NCBI RefSeq assembly: GCF_000970285.1
Contig: NZ_CP009516.1
Coordinates: 1,467,036 to 1,531,035 of the forward strand
Direction: 5' to 3'
DNA length: 64,000 bases
Origin: Methanosarcina horonobensis HB-1 = JCM 15518
GTDB taxonomy: Archaea > Halobacteriota > Methanosarcinia > Methanosarcinales > Methanosarcinaceae
Each line of letters starts with the position of its first letter. Positions within the stretch are counted from its first letter, which is position 1. Under the pieces are notes generated by a model. It was not told the origin of the DNA and ran no database searches. It was given only the letters and a program-made list of their open reading frames with translations. Of this stretch, positions 56,923 through 64,000 are shown piece by piece. The position numbers were made by a program, and so were the translations under genes.

Positions 56923-57132
56923 ATGAAAGCAAGTATGGCTGATGTTGAACATGCACTGAAAGGTATCGATTTTCCTAAGAGTAAGAATGAAATTATTCAG
57001 TACGCTCAGAGTAAGAATGCTAGCCAGGACATAATTAATGACCTGCAGGATCTTTCAGACAGGACATATAACAATGCTGCAGATGTCGCTCAGGAATTCA
57101 GTGGAAAGCATCTGAAGGGCGAGTCAAGATAA
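56923..57132 (+). CDS. DUF2795 protein, third in array
   Basis: 69 residues (MKASMADVEHALKGIDFPKS...DVAQEFSGKHLKGESR). Identical to the fourth copy except for one residue (His/Arg in GKHLKGE) and a few silent bases, so the two come from a recent duplication of about 230 bp that includes the ribosome-binding site. Confidence 0.88.
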   Translation: MKASMADVEHALKGIDFPKSKNEIIQYAQSKNASQDIINDLQDLSDRTYNNAADVAQEFSGKHLKGESR

Positions 57133-57205
57133 GGACAGGACATAACGAACACTGCAGACATTGACATAAATCTGGAAATTAAATTGGAGTAAAGGAGGAA
57201 AATTT

Positions 57206-57415
57206 ATGAAAGCAAGTATGGCTGATGTTGAACATGCACTGAAAGGTATCGATTTTCCTAAGAGTAAGAATGAAATTATTCAGTACGCTCAGAGTAAGAA
57301 TGCTAGCCAGGACATAATTAATGACCTGCAGGATCTTTCAGACAGGACATATAACAATGCTGCAGATGTCGCTCAGGAATTCAGTGGAAAACGCCTGAAG
57401 GGCGAGTCAAGATAA
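57206..57415 (+). CDS. DUF2795 protein, fourth in array
   Basis: 69 residues, near-identical partner of the third copy; GGAGGAAAATTT upstream. Between the two copies lies AACACTGCAGACATTGAC, resembling the NAADV coding end of the domain, a likely remnant of a further unit. Confidence 0.88.
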   Translation: MKASMADVEHALKGIDFPKSKNEIIQYAQSKNASQDIINDLQDLSDRTYNNAADVAQEFSGKRLKGESR

Positions 57416-57491
57416 GGACAGGACATATACGAATACTGCAGACGTTGACAGGAAAATAAGAGGATTAAATTCGAGTAAAGGAAGAGAATTT

Positions 57492-57680
57492 ATGAAATCA
57501 AATCCTATCGAAGTCCAAAAGGCTCTAAAAAACATGAATTATCCTGCAAAGAAGGAAGATCTTATTAAGCATGCTAAGGATAATAACGCTCGCGACGAGG
57601 TTATGCAGGACATTAATAATCTTCCTGAAAAAGAGTACACCAACGCTGCAGATGTCAGCAAGGAGTTTAAAGGGGATTAA
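57492..57680 (+). CDS. DUF2795 protein, fifth in array
   Basis: 62 residues: SNPIEVQKALKNMNYPAKKEDLIKHAKDNNARDEVMQDINNLPEKEYTNAADVSKEFKGD. GGAAGAGAATTT upstream. The spacer before it again holds AATACTGCAGACGTTGACA, a decayed domain end. Confidence 0.88.
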   Translation: MKSNPIEVQKALKNMNYPAKKEDLIKHAKDNNARDEVMQDINNLPEKEYTNAADVSKEFKGD

Positions 57681-57703
57681 ACTAAAGTAGGGAGGGAAAA
57701 TTT

Positions 57704-57892
57704 ATGGAAACAAGTCCTATTGAAGTCCAGAAAGCTCTAAAGGACATGGATTATCCTGCAGGAAAACAGGACCTTATTCAGCATGCTAAGCAGCACAATG
57801 CCAGCAAGGAAGTAATGAATGTTCTCCAGAGCCTTCCTGAAAAGCAATACAACAACGCTGCTGATGTCAGCAAAGAGTTCTCAGGCAAGTAA
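57704..57892 (+). CDS. DUF2795 protein, sixth in array
   Basis: 62 residues: SPIEVQKALKDMDYPAGKQDLIQHAKQHNASKEVMNVLQSLPEKQYNNAADVSKEFSGK. Strong GGGAGGGAAAA upstream, 23 bases after the fifth gene. All six genes point the same way and probably form one transcript. Confidence 0.88.
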   Translation: METSPIEVQKALKDMDYPAGKQDLIQHAKQHNASKEVMNVLQSLPEKQYNNAADVSKEFSGK

Positions 57893-57966
57893 CTCTTTAA
57901 GAGTGAACCGTCCTCAAAAAGAGGCAACTTACAGGTCCTGATTTGGCTGATGTTCGGGAGGTTAAA

Positions 57967-58002
57967 CTATCAGGTTACCCAAAATAAAGGGTGACCTGAT
58001 AG
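57967..58002. repeat. 14-bp hairpin
   Basis: CTATCAGGTTACCC / GGGTGACCTGATAG with an AAAATAAA loop; one T-G pair. It may end the DUF2795 transcript or be an RNA. Confidence 0.6.
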
Positions 58003-58101
58003 ACATGCCAAATAGAAAAGGTCCAGATTCGAGAAATTTACGGCATTAAGAGACCTCCTGAAAAAGTCCACAGTCTCCCATTTGAGGAAAGAAAAGAGTC
58101 A

Positions 58102-58126
58102 GGAGGCTACAAGCCTCCACTTTTTC
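58102..58126 (+). terminator. Terminator-like hairpin
   Basis: GGAGGCT / AGCCTCC with a three-base loop, followed by ACTTTTTCT. Confidence 0.6.
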
Positions 58127-58541
58127 TAGAGTCTTTTTTATTTTATTATCAAATTTTTCCTCTTGTTTTCGATTCTTTGAGCTCTCTCTGGCTAAATCAG
58201 GGTAAACAGAGACAAAAAGTTAGACTCCATATATTCTCATGTATTATCTAACCTGTTTGGACCATAGCATTAACTTCATTTTGGAACTTTATAGCCAGGT
58301 GATATAACTGCCTCATTAGTATGAGATAGAATTATAAAACTCTGTATAAAAGCTTAAAATAAATTGTTAGAGCCACTAATGCAGTTCAGGCCCAATGCAA
58401 CAACAATAAATATCACCATGCCAGATACTTATCATTCAATTAGTTCATTGAGACACACCAAAGAATAACCCATTCGTAAGTGCGGCTCTTTCGAATTACT
58501 TGATAAGCCATACATAATATGGAGCATAAAGGGGAAAATAT

Positions 58542-58754
58542 ATGGAACGAAAAAGTTTCCAGGGCAGAGATCGGGACCAGAGTAGAGATCGGGGTTCCAG
58601 TAGAGGAGGCGGCTTCGGCAGAGAGCCGCAAAAGATGTACAAAGCAAAATGTTCTGAGTGTGATATGGAAACAGAGGTGCCCTTTAAGCCGGACCCTGAC
58701 AGACCAGTCTACTGCAGGGAGTGCTACGCAAAGAGAAAGAGTAGAAAGTTTTAA
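58542..58754 (+). CDS. RG-rich CxxC-x17-CxxC zinc-ribbon protein
   Basis: 70 residues. The N-terminal half is Arg/Gly/Ser/Asp-rich (RDRDQSRDRGSSRGGGFG), typical of RNA binding. The C-terminal half is a zinc ribbon with CSEC, exactly 17 residues, CREC, matching the CxxC-x17-CxxC domain known from Methanosarcina. GGGGAAAATAT precedes the ATG. Such small proteins probably bind RNA or ribosomes. Monocistronic. Confidence 0.87.
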   Translation: MERKSFQGRDRDQSRDRGSSRGGGFGREPQKMYKAKCSECDMETEVPFKPDPDRPVYCRECYAKRKSRKF

Positions 58755-58917
58755 ACCGGATGGGTTATTTGAGAGTTTACTTTTAACAGATTAATTCTCA
58801 AATTCAGTTTTTTAAATTTCGTTTTTATTTTTTAATTTCAATTTTTTAAGTTTTTAATTTCATTTTTAAATCTTGTTCTTTCTATTTTATTCTTTTTTTA
58901 CTAATATCTTCTGTTCC

Positions 58918-59331
58918 TCAATGCTGTTCCCTGCCTTTCTGTGGTTTTATGTCCGCCTGCTCCCTTGATTCTAGCTCAAGTTCTCTTTCTAGCTTCGTTA
59001 TATCAAACAATACCCTGAACAGTTCGTCTCTTCCTGTATCCCTAACGTCTATTTCTACCGGTTCGACCATTGTAGCTTTAATTGCTCTCCATTCTTCCCT
59101 GTGGATATCAACAATTTCCCAGGGACCGGCAGAGCTGTCTTTTACTCTGTCCCTGGAAAGCTGTAACAGCAGGTGTTTTTTCTCTACGGGAGTAAGGTCT
59201 TTTATTCCACTTACTTCAGTCTCACTGACAGTAGCTTCCCCTAACTTGGACTGAACGACGGTTGGCTTTCCGAATTCATTCCTGGTCCTTTCTTTCATGA
59301 GATCTTCTTTTAATTCGCCTTCTTTTTCCAT
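58918..59331 (-). CDS. Hypothetical charged protein
   Basis: 137 residues, soluble, charged at both ends (MEKEGELKEDLMKERTRNEF and RELELESREQADIKPQKGREQH), with a middle of beta character (GPWEIVDIHREEWRAIKATMVEPVEIDVRD). It may be the small subunit of a complex; no family recognised. It follows the TIR gene on the same strand by 48 bases, so the two may be co-transcribed. Confidence 0.65.
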   Translation of the reverse strand: MEKEGELKEDLMKERTRNEFGKPTVVQSKLGEATVSETEVSGIKDLTPVEKKHLLLQLSRDRVKDSSAGPWEIVDIHREEWRAIKATMVEPVEIDVRDTGRDELFRVLFDITKLERELELESREQADIKPQKGREQH

Positions 59332-59379
59332 GAATTTGCCTCTTGATTCCTGTGCCTTTTATTCCTGTATTAGAGATAT

Positions 59380-59940
59380 TCAGGGTATAGGTCTAAAGGT
59401 CCTGGGGTCAAGGTAGATGTTTCTCTGGCAGTAACTGCAGATCGTTTCGAGGTGCTTTCCTGCAAGAAGAGCCCTTTCCACCTCTTCTTCCGGAGAAATA
59501 TACTGCGTCATTTCCTCTGCGCAGTAAGGGCACTTTATTTTTAGCCAGTCCAGTTTTGTAAGCTGCCTTATGTTCTGTATAAGTTTTCCCAGAGCATCTT
59601 CATAGGCTTCAGGGTAAAAACTAATCGGCTGGAGATGACGTATAAGAACAGGCAGTTCAATCCCTGACTCTACCAGCGGAATTATTAACTGATCAATTCC
59701 TACAGCCAGCCCGATCTCCTGGTTCACTTCCGGGGATAGCACTCCTTCCTGTGTGATGATAGGGATAATACAGTCTGACTGGCGGATTCCAAAACGTATT
59801 CTTTCAGCTAGGGAAAGAACTCGAGCTTTCCTGTACAGAGACGAAAAGCTCTCAATTTCCACTGCCCACAGAGCTCTTGCCAGTTCCTGAGCAAGCAGTT
59901 CATCTCGTTCGCAGTGGGATATGTAAACCTTTGTGATCAT
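59380..59940 (-). CDS. TIR domain protein with C-terminal zinc ribbon
   Basis: 186 residues. TIR domain about 1-130: ITKVYISHCERDELLAQELARALWAVEIESFSSL, VLSLAERIRFGIRQSDCIIPIITQEGVLSPEVNQEIGLAVG. The Glu in NQEIG lies where NADase TIRs hold the catalytic Glu. The C-terminus adds CPYC...CSYC, a zinc ribbon. TIR proteins in prokaryotes often cleave NAD or make signalling nucleotides in phage defence. A TATA-like AATATACTATAAAG 25-30 bases upstream suggests a leaderless transcript, and a Pro-Glu micro-ORF lies just upstream on the same strand. Confidence 0.85.
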   Translation of the reverse strand: MITKVYISHCERDELLAQELARALWAVEIESFSSLYRKARVLSLAERIRFGIRQSDCIIPIITQEGVLSPEVNQEIGLAVGIDQLIIPLVESGIELPVLIRHLQPISFYPEAYEDALGKLIQNIRQLTKLDWLKIKCPYCAEEMTQYISPEEEVERALLAGKHLETICSYCQRNIYLDPRTFRPIP

Positions 59941-59979
59941 GCCTGTTGTACTTGATCTTTATAGTATATTTGACCTCTA

Positions 59980-60114
59980 TTACCTTGTTTTTCTGGGCTT
60001 ATGTTCGGGTTCCGGTTCCGGTTCGGGTATCGGTTCCGGTGAAGGAACCGGTTCGGGTTCCGGTTCAGGTATCGGTTCAGGCTGGAAAGATGGTTCTTTG
60101 TCTTCTTTACCCAA
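59980..60114 (-). CDS. 44-residue Pro-Glu-repeat micro-ORF
   Basis: TTG start preceded six bases upstream by GGGGGAG. After MGKEDKEPSFQ the product is a PEPEPIPEPEP-type repeat (about 26 residues), ending EHKPRKTR. The DNA is a tandem of GGTTCCGGTTCGGGTATC-like units on the plus strand. Thirty-nine bases before the TIR start on the same strand. A real gene is likely but not proven; the repeat alone could be a simple-sequence expansion. A rigid Pro-Glu rod with a basic end could bridge or mask a partner. Confidence 0.5.
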   Translation of the reverse strand: MGKEDKEPSFQPEPIPEPEPEPVPSPEPIPEPEPEPEHKPRKTR

Positions 60115-60253
60115 GAATAACTCCCCCTCTATTGATAGTATCGATAACATTGATTTCGGAACAACTTATTTACCGGCAGTTTTTGCAAAGCGATTTCCAT
60201 AATGCAGGATTTCATGATGCAGTACACTATATGCAGTACTATAATCATGCTTC

Positions 60254-60463
60254 TCAGTCAGAAGCCAACATCACGCTTGTGGCTTTAATTACTGCATATA
60301 CCTCATGCCCTTCTTTCAAACCCAGATCTTCAGCTGAGTTTTTTGTAATAATGGAAGTAATCTCAGTGCCACCCGGGAGTTCAATTACGATTTCCGAGTT
60401 AACTGATCCGTGTGTTATACTCTTGACTTTGCCTTTAAGGACATTGCGTGCGCTTATTTTCAT
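60254..60463 (-). CDS. Molbindin (TOBE/Mop domain) protein
   Basis: 69 residues, the exact size of a single Mop domain. MKISARNVLKGKVKSITHGSVNSEIVIELPGGTEITSIITKNSAEDLGLKEGHEVYAVIKATSVMLA matches molybdate/tungstate-binding molbindins, which bind oxyanion as a hexamer in the cytoplasm. Methanosarcina needs Mo or W for formylmethanofuran dehydrogenase. Transport genes are not adjacent. Confidence 0.9.
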   Translation of the reverse strand: MKISARNVLKGKVKSITHGSVNSEIVIELPGGTEITSIITKNSAEDLGLKEGHEVYAVIKATSVMLASD

Positions 60464-60827
60464 TCTAATTCCCAGTTAGTTCCATTTTTATATGTTGATT
60501 TTTATTTGTTAATCAATAAGGTTAGTCTTGTGAATTATAGAGGCATAGGAATCTAGCTTTCTGAACTTGGTTACTGAACTTTAAGACTTCTTTTTCGAGA
60601 TTTACGGATCGGGTCCATCATCTGTTAGAAGAACTCGAAGGTCCTTGGAAAAACTTATTTTTGAGGTTATGATTTATGCCTGTTAACTATCGTTTGTATA
60701 AGATCTGTTTGGAATTTCCGTAAAATAGTTGAAAAAAAATTATATGACTGCAAATCAAACTGCAGTTTAAACAAAATCTATATTTAAATGATGCATCTTT
60801 CCATGCAATTAATCTACGAGGTATACA
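60464..60827. other. Intergenic region between molbindin and META genes
   Basis: 364 bases; a TATA-like TATATTTAAATGATG at 60779-60793 likely drives the downstream gene. Nothing else supported. Confidence 0.45.
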
Positions 60828-61505
60828 ATGAAAGTTAGAAGTGCATCTATAATTCTGGTTTTACTCCTTACCATTGGAGTTATAACCGCTGTCTCTTTCT
60901 CGCTCGGCTGTACTGAGCAGGAAGAAGAGCCTGCTGAGCCTTCAGATAATACTTCCGTTGAACCTGCAGAAACTACTCCTGTTGAGCCTGCAGGAAACAA
61001 CTCTGTCGAACCCTTAGAGAATACTTCTGCCGAATCCATAGAGAGTACTCCGGCTGAATCCGCAGAAACTATTCCTGCCGGATCTGCAGGAAGCTCAGGG
61101 ACTTCAGGAAGCACTATAGAGGGTCTTGAACCAGTTTCTGCTGACAATGTAACTAATATCGAATGGCAGTGGACCAGCTTTCAGGATTCTGACAGTCCTG
61201 ACAGCCAGATAAAAGTACCTGACCCTGAAAATTATACTCTTGCCTTTTTCGCTGACGGCACATACTATATTAAAGCCGACTGCAACACAGGCAGCGGAAC
61301 TTACACTCTCGAAGGCAACAGCCTTACCCTTGAACTGCCTGTAATTACGCTTGTTGCATGTGGGCCTGAGTCTATGGACGGCGAATATTTGTCGCTTTTA
61401 CCCACTGTAGGTGCAGTGGCTCTTGAGGACGGAAAGCTTGTCCTTTACCCCGGAGTCGAAGGTGACAAAATGTTCTTTGTCAACGGGGGAGTGGCTGAGC
61501 AGTAA
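60828..61505 (+). CDS. META (HslJ-like) domain lipoprotein
   Basis: 225 residues. Lipoprotein signal: ILVLLLTIGVITAVSFSLGC with lipobox LGC. A linker of imperfect repeats (VEPAETTPVEPAG-type, about 30-95) leads to a META domain (about 105-225: IEWQWTSFQDSD, YTLAFFADGTYYIKADCNTGSGTYTLEGNSLTL, VALEDGKLVLYP). META domains occur in heat-shock and motility lipoproteins (HslJ) of unclear activity. Anchored to the outside of the membrane. Confidence 0.92.
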   Translation: MKVRSASIILVLLLTIGVITAVSFSLGCTEQEEEPAEPSDNTSVEPAETTPVEPAGNNSVEPLENTSAESIESTPAESAETIPAGSAGSSGTSGSTIEGLEPVSADNVTNIEWQWTSFQDSDSPDSQIKVPDPENYTLAFFADGTYYIKADCNTGSGTYTLEGNSLTLELPVITLVACGPESMDGEYLSLLPTVGAVALEDGKLVLYPGVEGDKMFFVNGGVAEQ

Positions 61506-61565
61506 AATTAGATTTTGAATCGAATCCGGCAAATAGAGGCTCGAACTTTTATAGAGCTTCTTTTT

Positions 61566-62477
61566 TTAATTTAGGAGACGTTGGGATCTTCTTGGGATCT
61601 TCAATACATCATAATTTGCCCTTACCCGGTCCCCGCTCACAAAAGAACCTATCAAAAATCCCGCTGTAGCAACAAAATCAAACTTTTCCAGTAGATCATC
61701 ATACCCAATTGATTCTTCCGAACTTCCACTAATCTTATCTCCAACTCCTTTTAGTCCTGGTCTAACAATTGTCGCAGAATAGCCATTCATCCGAAATGTA
61801 ATTTGAGTATTTTTTCCGAGTCGGATAAAGGTTCCATTTTGATTGTTACCTATTGGGTAAGAAACAAGCTCATCTTGTCTAATGCACCTCTGACCTTTGT
61901 GCCCGAAATAAGGTTTAGGAATTACTTCGTTATCATTATCGACGATGGTAGCACTTCATATTCTCCCATCACCTCGTAAATCCAAACATTGACCTTAAAA
62001 ACCCAATGCTATGGCATTACCGGCAACCCACAAGGAACAGCTGACATCGTCCTGTCAAGCCTTTTTGTAACCTTATCTGCCACCTCTCCAGAATACATAT
62101 CCACAGTCTCATTTGCTAGATTTTTTAGCTCGTTATCAATTTTTCCAAAAAGAATATCAAGAGTTTCATCTTTACTTACTGTCACTTCACAGATACCGTT
62201 GCAGTGCCCATTCTAACGTCTGTATCGACTCTGTTCAAAGTGGCTTCAAGTTCATCAGATCAAACCGAAGGATTTGAATTCCGAATTTCTTTTTTATGAC
62301 AGCAGCAAGTTCGGTTGCAAGCTGGTCTGTTGTAGATTTTTCAATTATCTCTTCATCAGTGAGGTTGTTGAGATAATTCGCTGTAAGTGTACGGACGCGG
62401 TCTTTTTTAATCCAGCCGGAAATGACAGGATTTGAACTTACTTCATCGACTACCTCTTCAATGATTTGAAGTCTCAT
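61566..62477 (-). pseudogene. Decayed copy of the 63162-63977 gene
   Basis: From ATG 62477 it matches the intact neighbour (MRLQIIEEVVDEVSSNPVISGWIKKDRVRTLTANYLNNLTDEE), then loses frame after about residue 62 (KKKFGIQIL). Conserved pieces continue in shifted frames, such as DELEATLNRVDTDVRMG and, near the end, FHGxxGDKISGSSEESIGYDDLLEKFDF. At least two one-base losses are visible, for example GCAACGG against GCAAACGG. A clear pseudogene, lying downstream of the intact copy on the same strand. Confidence 0.85.
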
Positions 62478-62556
62478 TTGAACAACCCTGAAAACTGTTA
62501 TGAGTAAAAAAAATAAGTTTGAGCCAAGCCCAAAAATAAGCTTCTAAGCAGGATTT

Positions 62557-63165
62557 TCATCTGCGGAACAGGGCAAAAGCCAATGCAAGAACTGAAATCG
62601 CACCGGCAAGTGTAAAGGCTGGAGTGGATGCGGATGTAGGTGAGGATTCGGTTTCTGAAACTTGTGGTTCTTCAGAAGTGGGGATTTCACCTTCGTAGTG
62701 TTCGTTAGAGATGGTGCAGTAAGCGACTGTAAAACCACCTTTAATAAGAGGCTCTGGACTTCCATGGTCATAGATTTCATAATATATATCCAATGGCAGC
62801 GATCCTCCAGCCCATTTATCAGTCGGTTTTACCGTCCATTCATACTCTATCGTAGAGTTTGTCTCTAAAATGTTCGCTTTTGAGTAGTCACCTATTCTCA
62901 CAGTAGGACCATCTATTATTTCAAAAGAACTCTTTTCCATGCATGAAAGTGATGCATAAACATCGCTTTTTTGATTTACCGTCAAACTAATTTTTATATT
63001 AAATGGTTCCCCTATTTTTAAGGCTGGTTTTGCCACTTCTGTTCCCGGCAAGAGTTTATTGTTATAATATACATCCATTGAACCGTATTGAGACTCAGCT
63101 AAGGTGACAATGGACATAAGTAAAAAAATTAAAAGCGCAGAAAATATCAACTTTACTTTTATCAT
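62557..63165 (-). CDS. Sarcinarray family surface protein
   Basis: 202 residues. Signal peptide (LIFSALLIFLLMSIVTLAESQ), then a beta-rich extracellular domain (SMDVYYNNKLLPGTEVAKPALKIGEPFNIKISLTVNQ...YEWTVKPTDKWAGGSLPLDIYYEIYDHG) typical of the Methanosarcina sarcinarray family, a Ser/Thr-rich linker, and a C-terminal membrane helix FTLAGAISVLALAFALFRR like PGF-CTERM anchors. Its ATG overlaps the stop of the upstream gene (ATGA), so the two are coupled. Confidence 0.85.
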   Translation of the reverse strand: MIKVKLIFSALLIFLLMSIVTLAESQYGSMDVYYNNKLLPGTEVAKPALKIGEPFNIKISLTVNQKSDVYASLSCMEKSSFEIIDGPTVRIGDYSKANILETNSTIEYEWTVKPTDKWAGGSLPLDIYYEIYDHGSPEPLIKGGFTVAYCTISNEHYEGEIPTSEEPQVSETESSPTSASTPAFTLAGAISVLALAFALFRR

Positions 63166-63977
63166 ATTTGCCCTCTCAATTCGTCGACAAGATTATCATA
63201 TTCTTCCGATTTTTCATTCGCCATACCCATCTTATCTCCAACACCTTTTGGGCCTGGGCCTACAATTGTTGTAGCATATCCAGTGAGATGAAAAGTAATT
63301 ATTTCATTATTTCCCAATTTTAATGCAACCCCATCTTTATCTTTTTTAAATGGATGCATTACTTGTGAACTTTCCCTCACATACTTTTGTCCCTTATGAC
63401 CAAAATAAGGCTTAGGAATCACTTCATTGTCATTATCAATAACAGTAAATTCTTCATATCTGCCAATTACCTCATACGTCCAAACATTCACCGTAAAAAC
63501 CCAATGAGGTGGCATTACCGGCAATCCACAAGGAACAGCACTCATTGTCCTTTCCAGCCTTTTTGTAACCTTATCTGCCACCTCTCCCGAATACTTATCC
63601 ACGGTCTCATTTGCCATGTTTTTCAGTTCACCATCAATTCCTCCAAAAAGAGCATCAAGTGTTTTACCCTTGCTTACTGTCACTTCACAGATACCGTTTG
63701 CAACACCCATTCTGACATCAGTATCGACTCTGTTCAGGACAGCTTCGAGTTCATCAGCATCAATCAGTGGATGTGATTTCCGAATATCTGTTTTTATAAT
63801 AGCAGCAAGTTCGGCTGCGAGCTGGTCAGTTGTGAATTTTTCGATTAATTCTTCATCGGAGAGGCTGTTAAGATAACCAGCTGTGACTGCACGAACACGA
63901 TCTTTTTTGATCCAACCGGAAACAACAGGATTTGAACCTATCTCGGCGGCTACTTCTTCGATAATTTGAAGCCTCAC
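63162..63977 (-). CDS. Partner of the sarcinarray protein, hypothetical
   Basis: 271 residues from a GTG start; no ribosome-binding site seen and the upstream sequence is cut by the window end. N-terminal helical half (VSGWIKKDRVRAVTAGYLNSLSDEELIEKFTTDQLAAELAAIIKTD) and a beta-rich C-terminal half with GHKGQKYVRESSQV. No signal peptide, so cytoplasmic or secreted non-classically. The following sarcinarray gene overlaps by 4 bases (ATGA). A decayed second copy lies at 61566-62477. Family not recognised with confidence. Confidence 0.75.
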   Translation of the reverse strand: MRLQIIEEVAAEIGSNPVVSGWIKKDRVRAVTAGYLNSLSDEELIEKFTTDQLAAELAAIIKTDIRKSHPLIDADELEAVLNRVDTDVRMGVANGICEVTVSKGKTLDALFGGIDGELKNMANETVDKYSGEVADKVTKRLERTMSAVPCGLPVMPPHWVFTVNVWTYEVIGRYEEFTVIDNDNEVIPKPYFGHKGQKYVRESSQVMHPFKKDKDGVALKLGNNEIITFHLTGYATTIVGPGPKGVGDKMGMANEKSEEYDNLVDELRGQI

Positions 63978-64000
63978 TTGAACAATCTGAAAACTGTCAT

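Larger units (their letters stand above)
57893..58541. other. Non-coding region after the DUF2795 array
   Basis: 650 bases without a supported gene. It holds a 14-bp hairpin (57967-58002) and a terminator-like hairpin (58102-58126). Confidence 0.5.

Noticed and set aside
59946-60479. Plus-strand 177-codon ORF across the GGTTCCGG repeat
   Set aside because: It runs antisense to the micro-ORF and to the well-supported molbindin gene.
61625-61640. CCCCGCTCAC as a fifth small RNA
   Set aside because: Only one end is present, inside a decayed coding sequence, and there is no partner or TATA box at the right distance.

Overview
The window is chromosomal DNA from a methanogenic archaeon of the genus Methanosarcina. 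The evidence is a MtrA/MtrH-like mtxXAH methyltransferase cluster, archaeal replication factor C large subunit, archaeal riboflavin synthase and RibL, a homocysteine-forming sulfurtransferase with its NIL/ferredoxin partner, DUF1699 and DUF1724 (Msr-like) proteins, sarcinarray and PGF-pre-PGF surface proteins, and AT-rich intergenic DNA with archaeal TATA boxes. I cannot name the species from sequence alone.

Layout. 0-4 kb: two related TnpB elements (the second broken) flank a GNAT acetyltransferase and a MarR regulator. 4-11 kb: trkH-trkA potassium uptake, a DUF1699 protein, an Msr-like regulator, a flavodoxin and a triple-PAS/GAF sensor. 11-12.6 kb: a long non-coding stretch with one copy of a new small-RNA candidate. 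12.6-20 kb: ilvD, a 59-residue zinc protein, mtxX-mtxA-mtxH and rfcL. 20.1-21.7 kb: a second non-coding stretch with three more copies of that small-RNA family, then tRNA-Val(UAC). 22-33 kb: a housekeeping block (wHTH, FMN-reductase fold, Cdc48/VAT AAA ATPase, XRE-CBS regulator, class V aminotransferase, ribC-ribH-aspC, convergent ribL, and the homocysteine pair). 33-38 kb: DUF166, AIM24, Mth938-like and MscS proteins, then a gene-poor region. 38.5-47.3 kb: a two-propeller surface protein, a coiled-coil protein, and a secreted subtilase gene broken by a 1-base frameshift and by a third TnpB element. 47.5-55.6 kb: AlaX, a large hybrid histidine kinase with a response regulator, a VOC protein, a polyprenol/dolichol-kinase-like membrane protein and a Na+/Ca2+ exchanger, plus three very small genes. 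56-64 kb: six tandem DUF2795 genes, a CxxC-x17-CxxC protein, a TIR-zinc-ribbon protein preceded by a Pro-Glu micro-ORF, a molbindin, a META-domain lipoprotein, and a sarcinarray pair beside a decayed paralogue.

The strongest undescribed candidate is a family of four minus-strand small RNAs at 12101-12190, 20288-20370, 20656-20746 and 21274-21346. Each starts at a GTGA(G/A)CGG end that pairs with its own 3' end over 9-12 bp, one A-T/G-C pair change is compensated, the enclosed loop is unstructured and C-rich, and each has a TATA box upstream on the minus strand at about the archaeal core-promoter distance. Other leads are a perfectly closed three-way-junction RNA at 7204-7256, TnpB guide RNAs whose hairpins covary, a CTG start overlapping a stop codon in mtxA, an apparent ATT start in the surface protein, and the TIR/Pro-Glu locus.
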